Shown: piece by piece, positions 1 through 5,399 of the stretch
Position numbering within the stretch: position 1 is the first letter of the stretch
How the letters are laid out: each line of letters begins with the position of its first letter
NCBI GenBank assembly: GCA_030146905.1
Contig: JASLAV010000026.1
Coordinates: 1 to 9,878, forward strand
Direction of reading: 5' to 3'
From: Lentzea sp.
GTDB lineage: Bacteria; Actinomycetota; Actinomycetes; Mycobacteriales; Pseudonocardiaceae
DNA length: 9,878 nucleotides
Translations under genes and position numbers: made by a program
Notes under the pieces: generated by a model
The model's database searches: none
What the model was told of the DNA's origin: nothing
What the model saw: the letters and a program-made list of their open reading frames with translations, nothing else

Positions 1-630
1 TCGCCCATCGCGTCCTACCAGCCCGTGCCGCCCGACCGCAGCCGTCCCGGCACGTACTGGCTGAACCCGTTGGGCGTCACCGAACGCAGCCGCACGCTGT
101 CCGAGGTGACGGCGTTCCACGAGGCCGTGCCCGGCCACCACTACCAGTTCTCGATCGCCGCCGAGACGGAACTGCCCGACATGCGCAAGTACGCGTTCAT
201 CGAGGCGTACCTGGAGGGCTGGGGTCTCTACACCGAGCGCCTCGCCGACGAGATGGGGCTGTACTCGTCCGACGAGCAGCGCCTCGGCATGCTGGGCCTC
301 GACGCGATGCGCGCCAGCCGGCTCGTGGTCGACACCGGGTTGCACGCGTTCGGGTGGTCGCGGCAGCAGGCGGTCGACTACCTGCGCGAGAACACCGTCA
401 TGACCGAACCCGAGATCCACTCGGAGATCGACAGGTACATCGAGACGCCGGGCCAGGCGCTCGCGTACATGGTGGGGCGCCTGGAGATCCAGCGCGTGCG
501 CGCGGAGGCCGAGGCGAGGATGGGCGACAGGTTCGACGTCCGCGCCTTCCACGACCTGGTGGTGGGGAGCGGCGCGGTGCCGCTCTCCACCCTCGACCAG
601 ATCGTCACTTCTTGGGCTGACGCTCCATGA
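1..630 (+). CDS. DUF885 family metallopeptidase-like protein, C-terminal part (5' truncated by window edge)
   Basis: The reading frame is open from base 1 to the TGA at 628-630, so about 209 C-terminal residues are present and the true start lies outside the window. The sequence shows HEAVPGHH at nt 118-141, an HExxPGHH motif typical of the DUF885 (PF05960) gluzincin-like family. About 60 nt further on is EGWGLYTE, whose glutamates fit the usual downstream metal ligand. Family members are about 550-600 residues long and are presumed zinc peptidases of uncertain substrate, so the window holds roughly the last third. No signal peptide can be judged. The 3' end overlaps the convergent amino acid permease gene by 26 bp and there is no room for a terminator between the two. 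The family call is secure; the catalytic activity is inferred from the motif. Confidence 0.88.
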   Translation, partial: SPIASYQPVPPDRSRPGTYWLNPLGVTERSRTLSEVTAFHEAVPGHHYQFSIAAETELPDMRKYAFIEAYLEGWGLYTERLADEMGLYSSDEQRLGMLGLDAMRASRLVVDTGLHAFGWSRQQAVDYLRENTVMTEPEIHSEIDRYIETPGQALAYMVGRLEIQRVRAEAEARMGDRFDVRAFHDLVVGSGAVPLSTLDQIVTSWADAP

Positions 631-2023
631 CGGAGTGCTTCTTCGAGTAGGCGAAGTAGATGATCAGGCCGATCGCGAACCAGGCCGCGAACCGCAGCCA
701 GGTCTCCGGCGTGAGGAACGTGATCAGCCAGATCGAGAAGATCACGCCGATCACCGGCACCACGGGCATGCCCGGCGTCCTGAACGTGCGCGGGAGGTCG
801 GGCTGCTTGTAGCGCAACACGATCACGGCGATGCAGACCACGACGAACGCCAGCAGGATGCCGATGTTCGTGAGCTCCGCGGCCTCGGCGATCGGCAGGA
901 ACCCGGCGATGACCGCGGAGGCGATGCCCAGCACCCAGGTGATGCGCGACGGCACGCGCTTCACCGGGTGCGTCTTCGCGAACCACGGCGGCAGCAGCCC
1001 GTCGCGGCTCATCGAGTAGCCGACGCGTGCCGCGCCGAGCAGGAACGTGAAGAGCACCGTGGTGATGCCGAGGATCGCGCCGACGCTGATGATGATGCCG
1101 AGCACGGGCAGACCGACGTCGGCGAACGCCGTGGCGAACGCGGACTCCGCGTCGACGTCGGAGTAGTTCACCATCCCCGTCAGCACCAGGCAGGCCAGCA
1201 CGTACAGGACCATCGAGACCCCGAGCGAGTAGATGATCGCCTTGGGCATGTGCTTCTGGGAGTCCTTCGACTCCTCGGCCGCCGTCGACATGGCGTCGTA
1301 GCCGAAGACCGCGAAGAACACCGTCGCCGCACCCGTGAGGGCACCCGAGATGCCGAACGGGAAGAACGGGTTGTAGTTGTCGGTGTCGATGTGGAACGCG
1401 CCCACGATGATGACCAGCGCCACCACCGCGACCTTCAGGTACACCAGCGTGGTCTCGAACCGCGCCGCGTTCTTCATGCCCGTGTTCAGCACGTACGCGA
1501 TCAGCAGGCACAGCAGCACCGCGAACAGGTTCACCTTGTACGTGCCGGCCGCGACGTCACCGGTCTCGGTGCCCGGCGCGCCCAGCATCCACTGCGGCAG
1601 CTGGAGGTTGAGCAGGCTGAGCAGTTCGGTGAAGTAGCCGGAGATGCCGATCGCCACCACCGCCACGATCGCGGTGTACTCGAGCAGCAGGTCCCAGCCG
1701 ATGAACCAGCCGACGAGCTCGCCGAGCACCGCGTAGCCGTAGGTGTAGGCGCTGCCGGCCTTGGGGATCAGGCCCGCGAACTCCGCGTACGAGAACGCCG
1801 CCGCGGCGCTCGCGACACCGGCCACGAGGAACGAGATCAGCACGGCCGGGCCCGCCGTCTTGTTGGCGACGGCGCCGGCGAGGGAGAAGATGCCGGCGCC
1901 GATGATGCCGCCGATGCCGATCGCGGTCAGCTGCCACAGGCCCAGTGTTCTGGTGAGCCCGTCGCCTGAGTCCTCGGCGATCTGGTCGATGGGCTTGCGC
2001 CTGAAGACGCCCTGTGTGGTCAT
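605..2023 (-). CDS. APC superfamily amino acid permease (cationic amino acid transporter / YfnA-like)
   Basis: Encodes 472 residues of a polytopic membrane protein with about 12 hydrophobic segments. Near the N-terminus is the APC-family signature GIGGIIGAGIF (residues 36-46), followed by a TM3 block (FSYAEFAGLIPKAGSAYTY) typical of amino acid/polyamine permeases. The C-terminal FRTPGMPVVPVIG segment is characteristic of the cationic amino acid transporter subgroup (TC 2.A.3.3). It probably imports an amino acid across the cytoplasmic membrane; the substrate cannot be read from sequence. The ATG at 2023 is preferred over an upstream ATG at 2077 because AGGGAG (minus strand, 2030-2035) lies 6 nt before it, and because the extra 18 residues would run into the long inverted repeat at 2042-2096. 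The 3' end overlaps the DUF885 gene. It is co-oriented with the upstream oxidoreductase but separated by 108 bp holding the hairpin. Confidence 0.93.
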   Translation of the reverse strand: MTTQGVFRRKPIDQIAEDSGDGLTRTLGLWQLTAIGIGGIIGAGIFSLAGAVANKTAGPAVLISFLVAGVASAAAAFSYAEFAGLIPKAGSAYTYGYAVLGELVGWFIGWDLLLEYTAIVAVVAIGISGYFTELLSLLNLQLPQWMLGAPGTETGDVAAGTYKVNLFAVLLCLLIAYVLNTGMKNAARFETTLVYLKVAVVALVIIVGAFHIDTDNYNPFFPFGISGALTGAATVFFAVFGYDAMSTAAEESKDSQKHMPKAIIYSLGVSMVLYVLACLVLTGMVNYSDVDAESAFATAFADVGLPVLGIIISVGAILGITTVLFTFLLGAARVGYSMSRDGLLPPWFAKTHPVKRVPSRITWVLGIASAVIAGFLPIAEAAELTNIGILLAFVVVCIAVIVLRYKQPDLPRTFRTPGMPVVPVIGVIFSIWLITFLTPETWLRFAAWFAIGLIIYFAYSKKHSVMERQPKK

Positions 2024-2041
2024 GCCTAGCTCCCTTGGTGA

Positions 2042-2096
2042 GTGGGTCCGGGCGAACCTATGCGTGCCCACTGTCACGCGGTTTGTCCGGACCCAC
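2042..2096. repeat. Long inverted repeat / hairpin in the permease 5' region
   Basis: Arms 2042-2058 and 2080-2096 are inverted copies of GTGGGTCCGG(G/A)C(G/A)AACC: 15 of 17 positions match, the outer 10 perfectly. Inside the loop, GCGTG (2062-2066) pairs with CACGC (2075-2079), leaving a 3-nt bulge (2059-2061) and an 8-nt terminal loop. In RNA read from the + strand the two mismatches become G-U pairs, giving 22 bp; in minus-strand RNA they are A-C mismatches. The element starts 36 nt after the oxidoreductase stop and ends 6 nt before the permease ribosome binding site. It could be a regulator operator with inverted half-sites, an attenuator or translational control hairpin for the permease, or a U-less terminator for the oxidoreductase. 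No U tract follows it in the minus direction. Confidence 0.75.
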
Positions 2097-2131
2097 CAAT
2101 CAGAGAGCTGTTTTTTGGCTTCTCGTGCTGT

Positions 2132-3100
2132 TTACGACCTGCTGAACACGATCTTGCCGGCGGTCTCGCCGTCCAGCATCGCCTTGAACCCCCGCTCGGC
2201 GTCCTCGAACTCCAGCTCCGCGCCGATCTGCGGCTTGAGGCCGTTGATCGAGCAGAACCGCAGCAGGTCGCCCAGCTCCTCGCGCGTGCCCATGGTCGAG
2301 CCCGCCACGCGCAGCTGCAGGAAGAACAACCTCTGGAGCTCGGCCGCGGAGGCGTCACCTGACGTCGCGCCGGAGATCACCACGATGCCGCCGGGCTTCA
2401 ACGACTTGATCGAGTGCGACCAGGTGGCCTTGCCGACGGTCTCGAACACGGCGTCGACCCGTTCCGGCAGGCGCGCGCCCGACTCGAACACGTCGTGCGC
2501 CCCCAGCGACGTCGCCAGAGCGCGCTTCTCCTCGGTGCGGCCCGTGACCCAGACGCGGAAGCCCGCGGCACGGCCGAGCTGGACGAGCGCCGTCGAGACA
2601 CCGCCCGACGCGCCCTGCACGAGCATCGTCTGGCCGGGGCGCAGATCGGACTTCACGAACAGCATCCGGTACGCCGTCAGCCACGCCGTGCCCATGCACG
2701 CGGCCTCGGCGAACGTCAGGCCGGCCGGCTTGGGCAGCACGTTGCGGGCGGGGACGACCACGTAGTCGGCGAACGTGCCCTGGTGCTTCTCGGTCAGCAG
2801 CGTCCGCTTCGGGTCGAGCGTCTCGTCGCCTTCCCAGGCCGGGTCGCCGATGACGGCGTGCACCACCACCTCGGTGCCGTCGTCGAGGGTGCCCGCGCCG
2901 TCGCAGCCCAGGATCATCGGGAACCGCTCGGGCTTGATGCCGACGCCGCGCAACGTCCACAGGTCGTGCATATTGAGGCTGGCCGCCTTGACCGCGACGC
3001 GCACCCATCCCGCGGGGACCTCGGGGTCGGGCCGCTCGCCGACGCGGAGCGAGGCCAGCGGGTTCTCAGGACTGGGTTCTGCTGCGTAAACGGCGAACAT
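2132..3100 (-). CDS. Zinc-independent MDR-family oxidoreductase (quinone oxidoreductase-like)
   Basis: Encodes 322 residues of the medium-chain dehydrogenase/reductase superfamily. The N-terminal GroES-like domain (about 1-120) contains AASLNMHDLWTLRG and LGCDGAG. The second is the position of the usual GHE zinc/active-site motif, which is lost here. The Rossmann domain carries VQGASGGVSTALVQLG, the glycine-rich NAD(P)-binding loop. There is no four-cysteine structural zinc lobe, so it belongs to the zinc-free quinone reductase/enoyl reductase-type branch. It probably reduces an activated double bond or quinone with NAD(P)H; the substrate is unknown. In-frame ATGs also exist upstream (3112 and beyond), but the ATG at 3100 fits the family N-terminus MFAVYAAEP and has a -10-like TATGTT exactly 7 nt before it, so the mRNA may be leaderless. 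No good Shine-Dalgarno is seen. It is divergent from the RNase operon. Confidence 0.88.
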   Translation of the reverse strand: MFAVYAAEPSPENPLASLRVGERPDPEVPAGWVRVAVKAASLNMHDLWTLRGVGIKPERFPMILGCDGAGTLDDGTEVVVHAVIGDPAWEGDETLDPKRTLLTEKHQGTFADYVVVPARNVLPKPAGLTFAEAACMGTAWLTAYRMLFVKSDLRPGQTMLVQGASGGVSTALVQLGRAAGFRVWVTGRTEEKRALATSLGAHDVFESGARLPERVDAVFETVGKATWSHSIKSLKPGGIVVISGATSGDASAAELQRLFFLQLRVAGSTMGTREELGDLLRFCSINGLKPQIGAELEFEDAERGFKAMLDGETAGKIVFSRS

Positions 3101-3170
3101 GGTTGGCAACATACCCATCTGGATCGTGGCCAAAGGCCGTGACACCGGTCACGAGACTAGGCTGAGGTGC
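3101..3170. promoter_or_regulatory. Divergent promoter region with two leaderless-type -10 boxes
   Basis: This 70-bp gap separates two divergent genes. On the minus strand a TATGTT hexamer (+ strand AACATA, 3108-3113) ends 7 nt before the ATG at 3100. On the plus strand TAGGCT (3158-3163) ends 7 nt before the GTG at 3171. Both match the TANNNT pattern of actinobacterial housekeeping -10 boxes at the spacing expected for leaderless transcripts. Neither has a convincing -35 at 17-18 bp, although many actinobacterial promoters lack one. A CRP-type palindrome lies between them. Assignments are by pattern only. Confidence 0.5.
3138..3153. promoter_or_regulatory. CRP/GlxR-like palindromic operator
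   Basis: CGTGACACCGGTCACG is an inverted repeat with 6-bp arms (CGTGAC / GTCACG). It fits the core GTGA-N6-TCAC recognised by CRP-family regulators, such as Crp in Streptomyces and mycobacteria and GlxR in Corynebacterium. Its centre is 45.5 bp from the oxidoreductase start and 25.5 bp from the small membrane protein start. If the transcripts are leaderless, that is near an activating position for the former and an overlapping, repressing position for the latter. Regulator identity is inferred from motif alone. Confidence 0.5.
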
Positions 3171-3395
3171 GTGGACTGGCTGGTGCAGTGGTGGGACGGG
3201 GTCGAGCTGTGGGTCGTGCAGCTGCCCGTCGCCGTGCAGTTCCCCGTCGTGATGGTCGTGGTGTTGCCGCTCTGCCTGGGCGTGGCGCGGCTCATCGACC
3301 GCGTGGCGGACTGGGGTGCCAAGAACCCGGCCTCCGGTGCCGACGCGGCGCCGGACCCCGAACCTGAGCCCGAGTCGGAGAAGGTCGCCGCGTGA
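3171..3395 (+). CDS. Small single-pass membrane protein, unknown function, first gene of RNase/barstar operon
   Basis: Encodes 74 residues from a GTG at 3171. An amphipathic, Trp-rich N-terminus (DWLVQWWDGVELWVV) is followed by a hydrophobic stretch (about residues 22-40, VQFPVVMVVVLPLCLGVA) that looks like one transmembrane helix. The tail is charged and Pro/Glu-rich (DAAPDPEPEPESEK). An upstream in-frame ATG at 3099 would add 24 polar residues and overlap the divergent gene start, so the GTG is preferred; GAGG at 3164-3167 is rather close to it and the -10 box at 3158-3163 suggests a leaderless message. The stop overlaps the RNase start as GTGA, which implies translational coupling. I do not recognise a family. 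Its coupling to an RNase suggests a role near the membrane during export or holding of that enzyme, but this is inference. Confidence 0.75.
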   Translation: MDWLVQWWDGVELWVVQLPVAVQFPVVMVVVLPLCLGVARLIDRVADWGAKNPASGADAAPDPEPEPESEKVAA

Positions 3396-3832
3396 GTCCT
3401 GGTCGTCGCCTGACCGTCGCACTGGTCGGGCTCGTCGCTCTTGTCGTCGTCGGGTGGTTCGTCAAGGACAACACGTCCCCGGCGCCACCTGGGGCGACGA
3501 CGCCGGTCGTCACGCAGAGCGGAGCCGTGCCCGGCGCGAGCTCCGGCATGGACGTCCAGCCGCTGTCGAAGCTGCCTGCCGAGGCCGCGAAGACCTGGAA
3601 GCTGATCGAGTCGAACGGGCCGTTCCCGTACCCGCGCAACGACGGCGTCACGTTCCAGAACCGCGAGAAGCGGCTGCCGGCCAAGGACTCCGGGTACTAC
3701 AAGGAGTACACCGTGCCGACGCCCGGCAGTTCCGACCGCGGCGCGCGCAGACTCGTCACCGGGTCGGAGAAGGAAGTCTTCTACACCGGCGACCACTATT
3801 CGACGTTCGTCGTCGTGGACGTGAAGAAATGA
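3392..3832 (+). CDS. RNase Sa / barnase-type guanyl-specific ribonuclease, membrane-anchored or exported
   Basis: Encodes 146 residues. Residues about 7-22 form a hydrophobic signal or anchor segment, followed by a Pro/Ser/Thr-rich linker (26-55). The catalytic domain (about 56-146) resembles Streptomyces RNase Sa closely: LIESNGPFPYPRNDGVTFQNRE, GYYKEYTVPTPG, RGARRLVTG and YTGDHYSTFVVVD. By alignment from memory, the catalytic Glu is E105, the phosphate-binding arginines are R116 and R120, and the catalytic His is H135, so all key residues are present. The enzyme should cleave single-stranded RNA after G through a 2',3'-cyclic phosphate. Unlike RNase Sa it has no cysteine, so the family disulfide is missing. 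The GTG start overlaps the upstream stop by 4 bp, and its own TGA overlaps the barstar ATG by 4 bp. No cleavage site is obvious, so it may remain tethered to the membrane. Confidence 0.9.
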   Translation: MSPGRRLTVALVGLVALVVVGWFVKDNTSPAPPGATTPVVTQSGAVPGASSGMDVQPLSKLPAEAAKTWKLIESNGPFPYPRNDGVTFQNREKRLPAKDSGYYKEYTVPTPGSSDRGARRLVTGSEKEVFYTGDHYSTFVVVDVKK

Positions 3833-4092
3833 AACGACACATTCTCGTTTCGGAGAAGAACGCCGCGATCGCGGCCATTGCCAAGGCCCTCGGCTTCCCT
3901 TCCTGGTTCGGGCAGAACCTCGACGCGCTGTACGACAGCCTGACCGATCTCTCGTGGCTGCCCGCGGGCGAATACGTGCTGGTCGTGCCCGTGGACCTGG
4001 ACCCTGCGGTCACCGACGTCCTGCGCGACGCCGCGAAGCGGACCGCTGAGTCCGGTGACCGGAAACTGCGCGTGGTTCGCACGGAAAGGTGA
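3829..4092 (+). CDS. Barstar family ribonuclease inhibitor
   Basis: Encodes 87 residues, close to the roughly 90 of Bacillus barstar. The diagnostic block is FPSWFGQNLDALYDSLTDL (residues 23-41), equivalent to barstar's YYGENLDALWDCLT helix. D32 and D36 match barstar Asp35 and Asp39, the acidic residues that plug the RNase active site. The protein is cytoplasmic, with no signal sequence, and should neutralise the RNase encoded immediately upstream before export or if it leaks back. The ATG at 3829 overlaps the RNase stop as ATGA, so inhibitor translation is tied to that of the enzyme. The order enzyme then inhibitor with overlap is notable, because synthesis of the two is coupled one after the other. 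The frame is also open far upstream (from 3316), but that part is a shadow of the RNase gene. Family call is strong; pairing with the neighbour is inferred from position. Confidence 0.92.
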   Translation: MKRHILVSEKNAAIAAIAKALGFPSWFGQNLDALYDSLTDLSWLPAGEYVLVVPVDLDPAVTDVLRDAAKRTAESGDRKLRVVRTER

Positions 4093-4135
4093 CTCGGGCT
4101 GCGGCATCGCCGTCCGGAGTGGACAGTGCAGCTCC

Positions 4136-4552
4136 ATGGGAACGCGATTCCGCCGCCTGGGCTGTGCGCTCAGTGCCGTCGCGGTTGTAGGAATGCTCTG
4201 CCCGGCCGTCTCCTACGCCGGTGACCCCGACTGCTCGCAGGAGAAGGCCTTCACGCCGTTCGACACCGCCGAGGGCGACAACCCGGTGACGATGCAGAGC
4301 GGCCGCGTGGTCGAGCTGCGCGCGTCGAACGAGTCCAAGTGCGCGTGGGGCCGCATCTCGCAGGGCACACCCGGTGAGGAGATCTGGACGGACCGCAAGG
4401 ACCCCTCGTCCGACGAGCACGAGGGGTTCCTCGGGTACACCAGGATCGACTCGGGCACCGCGAAGTACACCGAGGCGTTCAAGAACGACGGCAAGATCAT
4501 GCGCGCCTGCGGGTCGTCGCGGGGCGTGATCGAGTGCACGGGCTGGTTCTAG
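4136..4552 (+). CDS. Secreted four-cysteine protein, DUF2690-like, function unknown
   Basis: Encodes 138 residues. Residues 1-28 are a typical Sec signal peptide (RFRR positive start, hydrophobic core, cleavage near VSYA|GD). The mature part has four cysteines (33, 69, 125, 134), which could form two disulfides outside the cell. The central segment VVELRASNESKCAWGRISQG, followed by GEEIW, resembles the pattern of secreted actinobacterial DUF2690-type proteins (early cysteine, V-E-L-R, then C-x-x-W-x-R-I). This resemblance is from memory and needs a profile search. It starts 43 bp after the barstar stop in the same direction and could be co-transcribed with the RNase operon. The ATG at 4136 was chosen because the signal peptide begins there; the best purine-rich tract (GGAG about 16 nt upstream) is poorly spaced. 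The stop is 7 bp from the convergent hydratase stop. Confidence 0.8.
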   Translation: MGTRFRRLGCALSAVAVVGMLCPAVSYAGDPDCSQEKAFTPFDTAEGDNPVTMQSGRVVELRASNESKCAWGRISQGTPGEEIWTDRKDPSSDEHEGFLGYTRIDSGTAKYTEAFKNDGKIMRACGSSRGVIECTGWF

Positions 4553-4559
4553 CCCCGGC

Positions 4560-5336
4560 TCAGTCTTCGGCGGGTACCCAGGAGGGCTTGCGCTTCTCCC
4601 TGAAGGCCGTGATGCCCTCCTGGCCCTCAGGGCCGCCGAAGTGCTGGGCCGACAGCTTCAGCATGTCCGCGAAGACCTCGCCGAGGTTCGTGGACCGCTC
4701 CTGCCGCAGCATCTCCTTCGTGGCGGCCAAGGCGGTCGGAGCCCCGAGCGCGAGCATGTCCGTGTAGCGGCGCACCTCGGCGTCGACGCCGTCCACCGGC
4801 ACCGCGGAGTTGAGCAGGCCGATCTCCACGGCGCGCCGCGCGTCGAACGTCTCGCCGGTGAGGAACAGCTCGTGTGCCTGGCGGGGGAGCAGGCGCGGCA
4901 GCACGGTCACCGAGATGACCGCCGGCACGACACCGATCCGCACCTCGCTGAACGCGAACGTGGCCTCGTGCGCCGCGACCGCGATGTCGCAGGCCGCGAC
5001 GATGCCGACGCCACCCGCGCGGGCCGGGCCCTTCAGTGCGGCGACAACGGGTTTCGGACTGGTCCAGAGCTGTTCGAGGATCGCGGGGAACTCGTTGACC
5101 CCCTGGTCTCCCGCGCTCGCGCCGGCGGCCTCCTTGAGGTCCATGCCGGAGCAGAACACGGAGCCGGTGTGGGTCAGCACGACCACGCGCACCTGGTCGT
5201 CCTGCGCGGCCACGGTCAGGTGCTCGCGGAGCTCGCGGCGCAGCTGTGACGACAGGGCGTTGCGGTTGTGGGGGGAGTCCAGCGTGATCGTCGCGATGCC
5301 ACGCCGCACCTCGTAGTGGACCAGCTCGTCTGCCAT
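4560..5336 (-). CDS. Enoyl-CoA hydratase/isomerase family protein, LiuC (methylglutaconyl-CoA hydratase)-like
   Basis: Encodes 258 residues, full length for the crotonase fold. The oxyanion-hole segments are visible: GSVFCSGMDLKEA (about 58-70) and LKGPARAGGVGIVAACDIAVA (about 101-121). Of the two catalytic glutamates of classical enoyl-CoA hydratase, the second is present as E131 in FAFSEVRIGVVPAVIS, while the first is replaced by a small residue in GGVGIVAACD. Both the GGVG and SEVRIGVVPAVIS blocks are typical of the LiuC/methylglutaconyl-CoA hydratase-type subgroup known from leucine/isovalerate breakdown in other bacteria. Hydration or isomerisation of a short or branched acyl-CoA is therefore likely, with the substrate uncertain. 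The ATG at 5336 follows AAGG at a normal distance. Other liu genes are not seen nearby. Its promoter region is shared with the DJ-1/MarR genes and contains the tandem operators, so it may belong to that regulon. Confidence 0.88.
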   Translation of the reverse strand: MADELVHYEVRRGIATITLDSPHNRNALSSQLRRELREHLTVAAQDDQVRVVVLTHTGSVFCSGMDLKEAAGASAGDQGVNEFPAILEQLWTSPKPVVAALKGPARAGGVGIVAACDIAVAAHEATFAFSEVRIGVVPAVISVTVLPRLLPRQAHELFLTGETFDARRAVEIGLLNSAVPVDGVDAEVRRYTDMLALGAPTALAATKEMLRQERSTNLGEVFADMLKLSAQHFGGPEGQEGITAFREKRKPSWVPAED

Positions 5337-5362
5337 GGCGCTGACCTTAGCCGTGGCCATCT

Positions 5363-5380
5363 TTGACAGTATTCTGTCAA
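5363..5380. promoter_or_regulatory. Palindromic operator O1 (probable MarR-family site)
   Basis: TTGACAG-TATT-CTGTCAA has perfect 7-bp arms around a 4-bp centre. It lies between two divergent starts (ATG 5336 minus and ATG 5398 plus) and embeds a -10-like TATTCT (5370-5375) reading toward the DJ-1 gene. A TTGACA hexamer occurs on each strand within it. The size and AT-rich centre fit MarR-family dimer sites, and a MarR gene lies downstream in the adjoining operon. Autoregulation is inferred. Confidence 0.7.
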
Positions 5381-5381
5381 C

Positions 5382-5399
5382 ATGGCAGTCTGCTGTCAT
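5382..5399. promoter_or_regulatory. Palindromic operator O2, overlapping the DJ-1 start codon
   Basis: ATGGCAG-TCTG-CTGTCAT has the same 7-4-7 architecture as O1 with one arm mismatch. The two share the inner core GNCAG...CTGTCA. Centre-to-centre distance to O1 is 19 bp, slightly under two helical turns, so two dimers could sit on nearly the same face. Its last two bases are the A and T of the ATG at 5398, so occupancy would block transcription of the DJ-1/MarR genes directly. Confidence 0.6.

Noticed and set aside
378..1511. Minus-strand open frame spanning the DUF885 3' end and the permease
   Set aside because: Arg/His/Gly-rich shadow frame without family motifs; both overlapped genes have recognisable proteins.
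635..1969. Long plus-strand open frame (444 codons) antisense to the permease
   Set aside because: Its product is a low-complexity Arg/Asp/Glu/His-rich string caused by GC bias; the minus strand encodes a clear membrane transporter with family motifs and a good ribosome binding site.
2414..3142. Plus-strand open frame antisense to the MDR oxidoreductase
   Set aside because: Biased composition and no recognisable domain; the minus-strand oxidoreductase accounts for the coding signal.
4540..4555. Small hairpin GGGCT / AGCCC around the secreted protein stop as a terminator
   Set aside because: Only 5 bp with a 6-nt loop and no U tract; too weak to call in DNA of this GC content.
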